From Rotaria sp. Silwood1 (taxonomy: Eukaryota; Rotifera; Eurotatoria; Philodinida; Philodinidae), in NCBI GenBank assembly GCA_905250075.1, contig CAJNOP010000685.1, forward strand, positions 47,355-111,354: 64,000 bases of DNA, given 5' to 3'. The notes beneath the pieces were generated by a model. The model searched no databases. It was given only the letters and a program-made list of their open reading frames with translations, and had not been told where the DNA came from. A program made the translations under genes and the position numbers. How positions within the stretch are numbered: position 1 is the first letter of the stretch; each line of letters begins with the position of its first letter. Below are positions 1 through 11,752 of this stretch, one piece after another.

Positions 1-92
1 AAGAAAATTTTATTGAACAAAAACACAATAAACCTTATTATTATTATTATTGATAAATGAAAATAATATAAAAATAAAAAATAATTTTTTAG

Positions 93-1124
93 TTTATTAT
101 TAACAAAAGCTGCAATTGAAGAAGAATTATATGGTTGTGAACAATCAATAATGACTTGTAAAGAAGCATTAAGGATTTGGAAAAGTGAATATGAACCTAT
201 ATTAACAAATAATGTTCAAAATCTTCAAGCTATATCAAATTCAAGGTTTGTTTTAAAAGATAATTTAATGAAAAACAAAAAAAAAATGTTTGTTATTATA
301 TTCAGTGGTGGAAATCGTCCAAGTAGTCGATCACAAAATGCTTCAATTAATTTTGAAACAGATGTTGAACAAACAGTAAATAGTCAACAAGGAACATTAA
401 AAGTTGAAGATGGAATTAAAAATTTATTTTTATTTGGTATTCGACCATTTTCAGCAATAATTAATGATGAAAATTCATTGAAATATAATCGATCATCAAC
501 ATATTTTTTTTCTATTCAACCAATTTATTTTAGTTTAATTCAAATATTTGAACATCTTGGTAAAGAAAAAGAAAACATTTCTTTTTTTTCTTGAAAAGTT
601 ATTATTTTTTTTTATTTTTGAAAAAAGTTCGATATTATATTAAATTAGATAAAATTGATGAAGGTGAACGTTGTCTTAAAGAAATCTCTTCATTAAGTCC
701 ATTATGTCATCAAATGTTTTATATGCGTGGATTAATAAATGATGCTCGTGGTCAATTAAAATTAGCTAAACTTAATTATAATGATGCATTAGCTATTAAT
801 CCTTATCATTTTCCAACATTAATTCAATTAACAAAACTTTTAATTCAAATAGGAAATTATTCATTAGCTGAAAAATATGCAAGAGATGCTATTTCTATTC
901 AACCATCCAATTATCAACCTTGGTAAATTAAAATTTTTTCTTTTTTAATTTTTTTAAAATTTTTATATTTTATTTAAAAAAAAACAAACAAAAGGTATTT
1001 ATTAAGTTTATCAATGGAAGCTCGTGGTGAATATGAACAATCGGTTGATGTTGGTGCAACTGCTGTGCATTTAGAAGGAGATTCTCCAATTGTTTCTTAT
1101 CATTCGATAATACGTGTTCTATAG
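93..1124 (+). CDS. TTC7: TTC7-like tetratricopeptide protein, C-terminal part (5' end outside window)
   Basis: Four exons are seen: 93-245, 306-559, 628-922 and 995-1124, with introns of 60, 68 and 72 bp that all have GT-AG ends and keep frame. The encoded ~276 residues are TPR helices. The stretch reading YMRGLINDARGQ, then NYSLAEKYARDA, and the C-terminus SIIRVL followed by TAG match what I remember of the end of animal TTC7A/B (LYMRGQ, RYSLAEKILRDA, IIPRVL). TTC7 is a scaffold subunit of the plasma-membrane PI4KIIIalpha complex with EFR3 and FAM126. The 5' exons lie upstream of the window. The first intron is 60 bp with no in-frame stop, so its retention would keep the frame open. The stop lies 59 bp from the stop of the convergent neighbour. 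Confidence 0.85.
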
Positions 1125-1170
1125 TTATTTCATTTTCTTTTTTTGCTTTATTTTTTTTTTGTTTGTTTGT

Positions 1171-1176
1171 TTTATT
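1171..1176 (-). promoter_or_regulatory. polyadenylation signal AATAAA
   Basis: AATAAA is read on the minus strand 8 bp after the TAA at 1184. Cleavage downstream of it would place the 3' end inside or next to the TTC7 stop codon region on the opposite strand. Confidence 0.5.
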
Positions 1177-1183
1177 TATCATA

Positions 1184-3015
1184 TTAATTATATTTATTCG
1201 TATTTAAACGTAAATAATGTCCTGGTAAAAGTGTATCATATATATTTGATTGTTTTTGACGATTTCCATAAGATAAATTACGATCTTTGATTGTTGTTGA
1301 TCGAGATGAAGAAAAATTAGCTAAAGCTTGATATGGAGGAGCAACCTCAATATAAAAAAGATAAGTATTATCATTGTTTAGAAATAAATCTTACAGGAAT
1401 ATTATTTGATGATGGTTGTGATGAAGCAGTTGAAAATCGAACCATTGTTGGTGTTATTAGTTGAGATGAGTTTGATTGTTGTTGGTGTCGTGGTGTAGGA
1501 AATGGTGTTCGTTGTATTGATGTTGATGGAATTCGAGGTCTTTTTGTATAAACATGTTTTAATTTGGGATCAATATCACTTGGTTTTAATGGTTGATCAC
1601 GTTGAGAAGGAGAACGTTGATCAATAACTTCTCGTACAGCATTAACAACATTTTGATAAATAGCTCGAGTTGGTTCTGGTGGTGGTGGAGCTCTTTCACT
1701 TGGAACTAATGATGGTTTATAATCAGTTACAGGTGGAACAGGTGGATAATGAACAGCATTTGATTGTCGATATTGATCTTCACTTATTGACCAAGGCATT
1801 GGTACTATTGGCATAAATGATGGATAATTGCTACTTGTTTGATTTCTTTTATTACGAATATATTCTTCCATTAAACGACGAATTTCATGAAGTTCACGCA
1901 CTAAAACTACTTCGATATTGGAACTTTTCATATCTGATCTTCTATAATCTAATGAAGATTTTGATGATGATGATGATGGTGGAGATCGATGATAATCATC
2001 ATGAATATGTTGAGTACGATGTCGTTTACTTGAACGTTGAGAATATTGAGATGATGAACCATCCGAATAAGTTCTAATAAATAATAATATTTATTTATTT
2101 ATTTATCTATTTATTTAAATAGAATATCGTATAACCTATGTCGATTTTTCTTTAATAATCCATGTGTATAAGCAAAATCTTCCATAGCTGCTGCTATATA
2201 AGGATCATTTTCAATAAGATCAGCTATTTCAGCTTGATCATCGTCAAGTTTAAGATCATGATATGATGCTTTTGTTCTTTTTCCTAAACGATCTGATCTT
2301 AAACGTAAAAATGATCTTGGAACTTTTGGTCTTTCTTCTTCTTCTTCTTCTTCTTCGTCTTCGTATTGTTGTCGTCGTCGTTGTTGTCGTGGCTGTTCAA
2401 GTAATTGACGTTGCATATTGAGTAAATGTTGTTGAAAAGCTTCTTGTTGCTGTTGAACTTGTCTTAATTCTGTTTCTGTCAATGGTTGATGAGTATTTTC
2501 AGATGAAGGTTTAATATTATTAGAAAGTGGAAAAACATTAGATGATGTTTCCTATAAAGTTTAATTAAAAACTAATATTAAAAAAAAGAAAAACGAAACT
2601 TTTAATAGAAGAATATAATATTAACCTGAAATATCGGTTGAGTTATTCGTGTTGCTCTTCTTTCTAATTCTTCACTGGTAGCTTCCAATGATGGTAAATG
2701 AGGAAGAACAAATGTTGGTAATTGTGCTGGTGGTGGTGGTGAGAGTGAAGAAATATTTTCATCATAAAAATGCTTTGGTCGACTATGTGAAGGAAGAATT
2801 TCATGTCTATTTATAATAGGCATATTATCCAATGTTGAAACTCGTACCAATCTTGGTGAATATCGTCGATGTTTTCGACGCATAAGTGGTAGACATGATG
2901 AAATAGCATGATGTCCACCTAATAATTGATTGGCATAATCTACACTATAATTATGATAATAAATATCATCTTCTAATGATGAATATTGATCATCACAATA
3001 GTCGTAGTAACTCAT
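1184..3015 (-). CDS. unrecognised low-complexity acidic protein, 4 exons
   Basis: The minus-strand model joins 3015-2626, 2551-2136, 2073-1395 and 1345-1184, totalling 1647 bp or 548 residues. Every junction has GT-AG ends and keeps frame. The N-terminus is Tyr/Asp rich (MSYYDYCDDQY) and contains a basic RRKHRRYSPR stretch. Exon 2 has a Gln-rich, probably coiled-coil segment followed by a poly-Glu run and then a more ordered segment around LIENDPYIAAAMEDFAYTHG. Exon 3 is Ser/Pro rich. No catalytic motif, signal peptide or membrane segment is visible, and I do not recognise the family. A regulatory or RNA/cytoskeletal adaptor is only a guess. An AATAAA lies on the minus strand at 1171-1176, just after the stop. 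Confidence 0.75.
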
Positions 3016-4469
3016 TTCTATCTAGTTCTATAATGTATAACGAACGACAAATAACCATGAGACAGTACGATGACAATCAACCGAGAAGGTTTTCTTTCTA
3101 TTCGTACGTTTATATTTATACAAGGTTTTTTTCTTTACCTTTATGTCATGTGTTATATATTAGTCATCAATAATGATTGATAATATAATATTAGATATCG
3201 AATTTTTATTCATCATAGATCGAGTTTTATTCTCGTTCAAAGAAAAAAAAAAAACATCACGAGTTACATATATTCATTTTTGAATAAAAATTTTTCTAAT
3301 TCTATTCTATTGATGTTAGTAAATATGACATATTTTATTAAATGATGATTAACTTATTCAATAGAATAAACATTCGATTATATAAAATAATTATATTTAT
3401 AGATTGTTGAGAATTATTTTTAAATTTTTTATCTAGTTCAATATGATCTTGTAAATCTGTTGTAGATATCAAAAGAAAAAAAAAGTTAAATATTCGATCA
3501 ATAAGATGAAATATAGTTTATCTATAAATAATTATCTTTTTTTGTTAAAAAGCAAAATTGATGTTTATATTCTAAAAACTGTATAGTTTAATTAAATAAT
3601 ATTCTATTGATTGNNNNNNNNNNATATTCTAAAAACTGTATAGTTTAATTAAATAATATTCTATTGATTGACAATATTTTCTTATTTGTTTATATTATAT
3701 TAAATGAAAAATGCTTGAGTATAAATAATAGTTGAACAATATTGACAATAAATATCTGTTTAATCAAATTTTAAATGTTAGTCTATGTTAACAAACTATT
3801 ACAACTATAAAAAGCACTATTATTGATATGTTAAATAATAATAATAGATATCTATTCAAGATGAAATATTTTTCATATAATAAATCATAGTTAAATATTT
3901 GTTTATTTATCTCGATTTGAACTATTTTGATAAGAGTAATATTCTTTTGTTTTTCTCTAGAATATCAATAATAACTATCACATGACATTCAAATAGGTGT
4001 TTATTGAAGAATAATTATATATAGATTAGTGAAAAAGTAAACGAATAACCTTGATAACTACCTGAAAAATAAAAATATATTAAAAACAAAGCCTTTATTT
4101 TTCTTTCGTTATTATTATAACTTTAATAAATCTTATTTAAAATGATAAATATTATTTTTCTTAGCTCGTTCAACAAATGATCTATATGAATGAACTCGTC
4201 ATATATATGTTGTGTCTAATGTTGAATATTTTCATGAACTATTTATTAAACAATATTATTATTTTAATTCTCGTTGACTTATTTTCATAATACAGTTATC
4301 AAATGAACATAATATAGATTTATTTGGAACTGTTCGAGACCGTTGGCTTCGTTAAAGGTATAATAATAATCCAACATTTTCTATTACTAAATTTAAATTA
4401 ATTTCAAGATTAGTCAAAATTCTATTGAGACATTTATGGAAAATATTAGAAAAAAAAAGACAATATAAC
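3016..4469. other. gene-free AT-rich stretch with assembly gap
   Basis: No ORF with recognisable protein similarity is seen. It contains a 10-N gap (3614-3623) flanked by two identical 47-bp copies (3567-3613 and 3624-3670), so the gap is probably an unmerged overlap rather than missing DNA. The part next to 3015 may hold the promoter of the minus-strand gene, but I see no distinct element. Confidence 0.6.
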
Positions 4470-5394
4470 GGGTGAGTCGAACGTTTTGGCCCACTTGAAA
4501 ATATTTCAGACGAGTCAAAACCTATGGATTAGAACCAGAATTTTGTTTTCTTTCAGAATATGGGCTTAGAAATTTTGTATCAGCTTTTGTTCGAGAGTAG
4601 TGAGGAAATCTTTGAAAGGCCTGAAAAATTAGTTTGGATGGGAAATTTTTTCGAACTTTTTTATATTTTAACTATTGCGATTCGAAACTAAAAGTTGGAA
4701 CCTTTACTAATCTATCAGCTGGTAGAGGAAAATCTGCCCTACAAAATGTACTATTGGAGTTTTTTTTGGTTGTTAGGCAAGACATCTCAATTTTCGTTTT
4801 TCCTGTACTCTCATTTTGAGAAGTCGACTTTTTGACCAAGAGGCGTTTTCCACAAAAAGGAGCTCCTGATAAAATACATATAACTTTATTTGTGTAAAAG
4901 CTACAACCTAATTCAATATCACATTTTGTAGATAAGTGTCCGATAACTGTTAGCATCTTTGAAAAGGTATATATATGGGTTAGAAAAAAGCTGTTTATGG
5001 GTCGTCTAAATGAATTTTTAAGGCCTTTCAAAGATTTGTTCACTGCTCTTGGACAAAAATAGATGTAAATTTTCTGAGCCTATATTCGGAAACAGGACAA
5101 AATTCTGGTTCTAACTTATACTTTTTGATTCGTTTGAAATACTTTCAAGCAGGCCAAAATGAACAAACATTGTGCCCAGAAACTTCGGCTCACATGTTCC
5201 GTTCAAACTATTTTTTCAGGCCTTTCAAAGATTTCCTCACTACTCTCGAACAAAAGCTGACACAAAATTTCTAAGCCCATATTCTAAAAGAGCACAACAT
5301 TCTGGTTCTAATCCATAGGTTTTGACTCGTCTGAAATATTTTCAAGTGGGCCAAAAATGAGCAAACATTTTGTTCCAAAACTTTCGACTCACCC
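4470..5394. mobile_element. ~925-bp fold-back transposon remnant
   Basis: The ends are inverted repeats beginning GGGTGAGTCGAA at 4470 and ending in its complement at 5394. The inverted similarity extends about 160-180 bp (4470-4632 against 5213-5394), with a ~20-bp deletion in the left copy. A third, more diverged copy of the end sequence lies inside at about 5018-5190. No transposase is visible. ORFs in the interior look like chance. Confidence 0.7.
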
Positions 5395-5587
5395 ATTATT
5401 TATATGAACATTTAAAATAATTAATAATCTATATTATAGATAAGTCCGTTTTCTATTTTAGCTTTGTTTTTTTTCAAAATAAAACATGTAAATATTAAAT
5501 CTTATTTAAATAAAATCTATCGTTACTAAATGGTTAAGATTTATTCTATTAAGACTTATTCTATATGATAATAACGTACGATGCAAA

Positions 5588-5904
5588 AGTAATGGCACAA
5601 AATGTTTATCAGTATTTTACTTCGATAAAAAAGCGATGAAAGAAAGCTTTTTTTTCTTACCAAACGATAGTGCTTTTTCTCCTCTTTCGAATAGTATATC
5701 ATTTATTTTTATGCTACGTCTATAAATTCACTGTACGAGTGTTTCTCTTTCTTTCTTGTCTCATTTCATTTATAAATATACATTAAATATAAATGATACA
5801 CTTTTCGAAAGAGGAGAAAATTTCCTATCAATTAGTATCAAAACTCTCTTTTCAGCACGTATTTATCGAAGAGATATAAAGATCGACATTTTGCACCACG
5901 TTTC
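5588..5904. mobile_element. imperfect hairpin MITE-like element
   Basis: About 317 bp that fold back on themselves. The best-conserved inverted segment is TTTTCTCCTCTTTCGAA near 5687 with its complement near 5810, and weaker pairing reaches out to GGCACAAAATGT on the left and ACATTTTGCACC on the right. No coding capacity is seen. Confidence 0.5.
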
Positions 5905-7358
5905 TACAAAAAAGTGCAGAATTTTTTAAAAGACAAGGTAAGGGTGTTATTTCACACAAGCTATGACCCATGGTGCTCAAACCAAGTGTCGCAAACTTAA
6001 TTTCGATCCCATAGCTTTAAGGTGCGTCAACTTCTAAGTTTTTTGCCACAAACTACAGCTTGATAGCTCAAGCCATTGTTGAGATTTTCAATGTTTGATA
6101 TAAGGTGCTGTTTCATCGGGTCACAATATAGTTATTTGTAGTGTTCAGTGACGAGCGTGCCATTTTGCACTGCCTCACTGTAGAGCCGTGAAAATTTCAG
6201 CATAGATACATCTTCACTTGCTCTACAAAATAAAACAAACTCGATCTGTAGATGTTGTTCCATTCTTGAGTTATAGGATCGCTAGTAGTGCAACTACACC
6301 ATTCAATATCTTCTGCGTAACCGGCTCCATAAAGCTGAAACTTTCAGAGTAGATACTAGGACATTGGCGCTATAAAATGATGGAAAAAATCCTTGGCTCT
6401 TCAAGCAGAACTCGAGATATTATTATTCCTAGAATTGTTTGTTTTTCGTTTAATTATTTTTTTTTCGGTTTTGTTATTTTAGTCTGAGAAAAGAATAAAA
6501 TTTGAAGACATGTATGAAATATTTTAGGAATTTCTAAGCACTAGAAAATCGAGCGATAATCATAACTTATTCTTCATACTGTGAGTATCACCATTTGATT
6601 ATAATTATAGTCATGGGTGCATTAAGTATAATACCCATATTGATTGACATAAATAGTATATGATAATGTTCTTTTTTTTGTAAATTTTTGTTTATTTGTC
6701 AAGAAAATATTAAGCAATATTCTATGATTATATCTCCTCGTTTTATAATCATATTGGCTGTGATAACTGATAAACACATGACAACGCAAGATCATTATGG
6801 TTGATTGTATACAAGAAAAAGGCAAGCATATTGTAAAAGAAAATAATGGTAGTATGTCTCCATGTTGTTCGTCTTTCTTCTCTCAATAGAAATATACGTC
6901 GATAACTATTCTTTCGTTGTCAATAAATCTGCTACCATATTCATCCGTTCTGCATTATCCATTCTTGCACGACTATATGATTCCTGTTTTTTTTGTTCTT
7001 TGTCGATAGCATAGAAGAACAACAGAAATAACTCCATAAAAACTCAGATATTTACCGTTTATTCCATCATTCTCTTCTCACATTTTATATATGTTATGCA
7101 ATAAAAATAGAGTTAAGTATTAATCTGCAATTAATCCCTTGTTTTCTTTTTAAAGTTTAGTTGAAAAAAAAACGATATATAAGAGACAATATGATGGGTT
7201 TTACTAAATCTCTGTTACATTTTGATATCAGTCTTTGATCGCAACACATCACAAATATATAAACAAGTAACGTTTCTCGTCAGTCCATTCACTTGCTTCT
7301 AGACTATTGAGTTTCTGATACAAATGGACATTCACGCATCTCTATCTGTCTGATAATA
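5905..7358. other. gene-free stretch
   Basis: I see no supported gene or clear repeat here. Short ORFs are unremarkable and AT-biased. Confidence 0.5.
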
Positions 7359-7958
7359 CTAATGTCCGTTTCAAAATATAATGCGGCTCACCGTTTTTTT
7401 GAATAACTCAAGAACGCAATCAGCTAGAGTTCTGCGGTTTTCACCAATCGAAAGAAGAGACAGGGGGACGTCTTTTTCTCCAATATTGTATCAGACAAAA
7501 TCATTTTAAAATCAGTCATTTCTGCAAAACATTGATAAAAATGCATGAAAACGACTCGGCATTCTAAAGAAATTTTCCTTTTGACATGTGATCTAGACAG
7601 AGGGACTTCGGATCTATACTTCAGGATATAATTCGAATGATTATCTTACCGCATCCTAACGTTTAGCAAATAAAATCGTCTATTTACTCGCAAGAAAACT
7701 ATGAATTTCTTTTAATTTTGAAGCAATTTTTTTTACTTTTTGTCAAAATTTCATCTGAATGACAGACCATTTTTTCGATGTTATGCAGAAATGACTGGTT
7801 TCAAAATGATTCCGTCTGATACGATATTGAAGAAAAAGACGCCCCCTCCCCTCCCCGTCTCTTCTTTCGATTGGTGAAAACCGCAGGTCGCTAGCTGATT
7901 GCGTTCTTGAGTTATTCAAAACACAGTGGCACGCATTATATTTTGAAACGGACATTAG
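7359..7958. mobile_element. 600-bp inverted-repeat element
   Basis: The ends are CTAATGTCCGTTTCAAAATA at 7359 and its complement ending at 7958. Inverted similarity covers about 190 bp on each side, including the CTGCGGTTTTCACCAATCG segment. The interior has no recognisable ORF. A shorter relative sits at 58130-58398 and shares the TTTTCACCATTCGAAAGAAG core. Confidence 0.7.
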
Positions 7959-8982
7959 ATATTCGTGATCAGCTCGAAAAGCTCTATCGAATGGTATATA
8001 AATAAGCGAAAAACAAAATGGTGTGGAAACTTTGAATTTGGACGACCTTAAAAGTGCTTTTCAATATAGGAATAACATACGCTTCATTCAAAAAACAGGC
8101 TCTCATAAGCACTGCAGTTTTACGCGTTCTTTCAAACAAAAAACCTATTGGGTACAATGAAGTTCCTTCGATAATTCATGGAGATGCGATCGAAAACCTA
8201 CAAAACGAGAAAAAATGAAAAAGATTTTCGGTTTTTTCCGAAAACAGTCTATTTTTCGAATAGGATATGACAGAAATCTTCAAAAATTTTTGGAAAAAAA
8301 GGGGCTGCCAAGTGAAAATTTTTGTCGTTTATGAGAGATCAGATAACGGGCTATCTTTGCATGCATTTATCTTAATTTCGGCCATTCTGATGTAAAGTGA
8401 CTTTTTTGAGGGAGGGGGTGTCTGTGTCGACAAGTGTGATTCAAAAAGTTTAAATTTATTTACTGTAGAGTTGTACGACGACAGGATCAGTTCAAATGAT
8501 GAAAGAAAAAATATAGTTAATTGAAAAATAAATCAATCAGCGTTTGATAAATGAAAGAAAATTATAAAGGGAATATCCATGGAGACATATTGAAGTGAAA
8601 TGTGTCGGACTCATATTTCGCAAATCTTATTGTTAGAGAAGAAATGGACAGAAAGATTTAGTCACTAAATTTCTTTCGCGGTAAACATGTGGTTGTTAAT
8701 GTGAGCATGTGGACTTCGGATGTAAGCCTGTATGTGAATATGAATGTTCACCGTCTGTGTAGCTAGAAAGTATTAATGTACTGGTATCTACACCACACAT
8801 CCACACCCCTAAAAATTGAATATTTTTTGAGTTACAAAATAAGATACCAAAACTAAAAAATATTAATTCATCAGTTAAGCTTTAAGTCTATTAAAATAGA
8901 ATACAATACAACGGTTAATGTAATATATGAGAAAGAGATTAAATAGAAGGGATAGTTCATTTGAGTCAATTTTCGATCGCTA
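7959..8982. other. gene-free stretch with degenerate telomere-like segment
   Basis: No gene is seen. At about 8690-8815 the plus strand is TG-rich (GTGGTTGTTAATGTGAGC) and then turns into CACACATCCACACCCC, a decayed version of the telomere-like hairpins found elsewhere. The sequence around 7965-8010 resembles part of the palindrome at 55.7-57.3 kb (a GATCAGCTC...TCGAATG pattern). Confidence 0.45.
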
Positions 8983-9963
8983 TCAATATACATTTAAATC
9001 CATTCTAAATCGTATCACTCGATGACCTGAATATTCAATCGCATAAATATTTCCCTTTTGATCAAACAATATCCCAGTGGGATTGCTGACTTGATTGGAT
9101 TGTTCACCAGGACCTCGTCCACCAATGATAACTGTTCCTTGCGTAGCTCCTTTAACCCACCGCATAATTCGATGATTACCGTAGTCTGCTATATACATAG
9201 TATCCAACTGATCGATGATTACTTGATGAGGACGATATAATTGATTAAGACCATTACCTTCTCCTTGACCACCAGCTACAATAATACCTTCTTTTCTACC
9301 TTTCATCCACTTGACTATACGATTATTCCCATAATCTGATACATAGACAGAACCATTTTTAGTAACAAACATATGTGTAGGGCCATTTAGTTGATGAAGA
9401 CCATCACCTTTTCCATTTCCACCTGCTACAATTCTCCAATGCTTGTCTCCGATCTTCAAACGTCCAATCGAACAATCATCATAATGAGCGAAGTAGAGAA
9501 AACCTTCTTCATCCATTGTTAAACCATAGCAGCTGACATTAGAAATCATGACTTCTGGTATTGTATCTTTCGCACGTGATAATTGCAGTATTCGTTTATT
9601 TTCGAAATCACAAATTATCAAACTATCTGTTTTACTATCTAAAATTACGTCTGTCGGACGACTTAACTGATCATTTCTATTTCCTTGTCCATTTCCACCG
9701 GCAACGATTCGACCAGTTAATGAATCTAGCTTCCATTCAATGACACGATGATTTCCGTAGTCGGCAATATACATGGTTCGATTTCTATCAATAAACGCAT
9801 TTAATGGACTTTTGAGTTGATTGAGCCAATGACCATCACCATTGCCACCAGCGACAGGAACACCATTTTGTATCCAATAAGCATTTTCAGGAATAAAAGC
9901 ACTACGTAGTGGTGCTGCAACGGAAAGCATAACGCTAAGAATTAATCGAAATGCAAAGTTCAT
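8983..9963 (-). CDS. secreted NHL-repeat beta-propeller protein
   Basis: Intact single-exon ORF of 326 residues. The first ~20 residues (MNFAFRLILSVMLSVAAP) form a signal peptide, so secretion or surface display is likely. After that come about six NHL repeats, each ending in a YIADYGNHRVIEW-like strand preceded by a glycine-rich VAGGNGxGxxxNQL linker. This is the size of one six-bladed propeller. NHL propellers bind proteins, RNA or glycans, and the ligand here is unknown. No catalytic domain is fused to it. The start is the only Met before the signal peptide. A different function, such as a lyase-type propeller, cannot be excluded. Confidence 0.88.
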   Translation of the reverse strand: MNFAFRLILSVMLSVAAPLRSAFIPENAYWIQNGVPVAGGNGDGHWLNQLKSPLNAFIDRNRTMYIADYGNHRVIEWKLDSLTGRIVAGGNGQGNRNDQLSRPTDVILDSKTDSLIICDFENKRILQLSRAKDTIPEVMISNVSCYGLTMDEEGFLYFAHYDDCSIGRLKIGDKHWRIVAGGNGKGDGLHQLNGPTHMFVTKNGSVYVSDYGNNRIVKWMKGRKEGIIVAGGQGEGNGLNQLYRPHQVIIDQLDTMYIADYGNHRIMRWVKGATQGTVIIGGRGPGEQSNQVSNPTGILFDQKGNIYAIEYSGHRVIRFRMDLNVY

Positions 9964-11389
9964 CTCAAAAACGGTATGTTCGCTCCTCTATGAGTTTAGG
10001 AAAGGAATACAATGTAGTTCTGAGAATAAAATATCTGATTGAATCGTGAAAATCAACATTGTAGTAGTTGTCATCTCAGTGATGATCAGAATTACATGAG
10101 TCATCCGAGGATCAATCATACGGAAATCAGTGTCTTCATCTAATTAATCACAATCAAGTACACAATTAAAGGTACTACATCTCGTTTGCATGTTTTTCTC
10201 TTTTAGCACTCATGTTGTGTTCAATGTAACCGACTATACACTATACAACTTTCAGGAACTAGTATCATGTTTTAGATTGAAGCCGTTTGTACAGTCTATG
10301 AGAAACACTTTAAACTGTAGGTTAATACTACTCTTTAAGAAACTATTTTTAAACTTTAAAAACAATATATTTCATATGATTTCGTATACTATTCTTTATT
10401 TAACATTTTAGTCATCTTTCTTACTAGTCAAGAGCACACAAAAAAATGCTGGTAGTCCGTCCAAGTTTAGTTCTTTTGTCTTTATGTATACATCCTCATT
10501 AGATTTTAGGCATAACCTAGTGACAAATCCTTTTCTGCAATTTTTAGCGTCACTTCTAGCTCTTTCTAATTGAACCCGCTAAATTAAGAACGCTTTCCTG
10601 TATTTGATGTGGGTGTGAATCCTGATGTAAAGGACTACAGTTGTATAGAGCCACTCACATCGAGACTCTCCTAGTGGAGTTGACTTGCTCATTGAAAACC
10701 CTGCGAGAAGGTAGGAATTTGATTACGTTATAAAAAAAAGATTCACACAAGTATTTGAAATATTCATTTCTAAATTCCATGCATTTAATTGATTTTAAAC
10801 ATGATATTAATTTTTATAAAATTGGTACGTTTTTAATCAATACTGTGAAGATACTAGAGCAAAATAGTCATTTTTACTCTATCTCGACTCTAGTTGTACA
10901 TATTATAAAAGTGATCTGTCTCGACAACTTGATCTATCCTGCAATTTGAAAGATCTAACGTAGCTCTAATTTTTGTCAAACAAATGACGACCTAGTATTT
11001 CGGCTTTCTCGAGATATTCTCAAAATAATTTCTAATACAAAAAGTAACCTACATGCCTCATAGATGTTTATAACGATTGGCAATACTTCTAACATGTCGT
11101 ACCAATACGCATACTAAGCGCTAACCAGAATGCTGTGCTTCTATTGTGGAATCAATGGAACGTTTAAAAGAGAGGTATAATGGAAAAAGGAGAAAAATTT
11201 CTATATTTGGCGAGCTCAATGTAATCAACACAAATACTATTAAGGTTTACAAAAAATAGTATCAAAATATGTTCCGCAAGAAAATCTATTGGTCTATATA
11301 GCTTCAGAGCACTTCATGTAGAAGAAGTGAGTAAATCGATCTGTAATCTAATGTGTTACCATCCGTATGCATGATTTTTTTAACTTACA
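9964..11389. other. gene-free stretch
   Basis: No exon-like segments with recognisable similarity are seen on either strand. The first part is presumably the upstream region of the NHL gene. Confidence 0.5.
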
Positions 11390-11637
11390 TGTCAAACTTG
11401 AAACTTGAATTCAATTATTGAAAAACTTTTTCAAGCATTCAAATATTCAAATCTAACACGTGTCTCTCATTGTTGATGCACAAAACGATATACATGAAGT
11501 GTCTCGCAGTGGAAGTATAATGAAACAACATACATTGCGTATTCATTATTGTGGGTGCCATAAAAATATTTAAATATATGAATAATTGGATATTTGAAAA
11601 GGTTTTCAATAAATGTATTCAAGTTTCAAGTCTGTCA
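11390..11637. mobile_element. MITE, diverged copy of the 22.0-kb element
   Basis: The left end TGTCAAACTTGAAACTTGAA and the right end (its inverted complement, ending about 11637) match the ends of the element at 22042-22433, and both have TTCAAATATT-type subterminal AT repeats. About 250 bp, non-coding, lying just downstream of the last exon of the SNTX-EGF gene. Confidence 0.6.
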
Positions 11638-11752
11638 CTACTGCATTGCAGAAGTTTGTCGTACTGTAAAATTGGAAAGTAATATATCCATATCATAATA
11701 TAGAAATTGAAGTAATACAACAAAGTCATGTATACGAATACATTCATCAAAA

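Noticed and set aside
4672-5043. 123-codon minus-strand ORF
   Set aside because: Lies inside the 4470-5394 fold-back element with no transposase motif.
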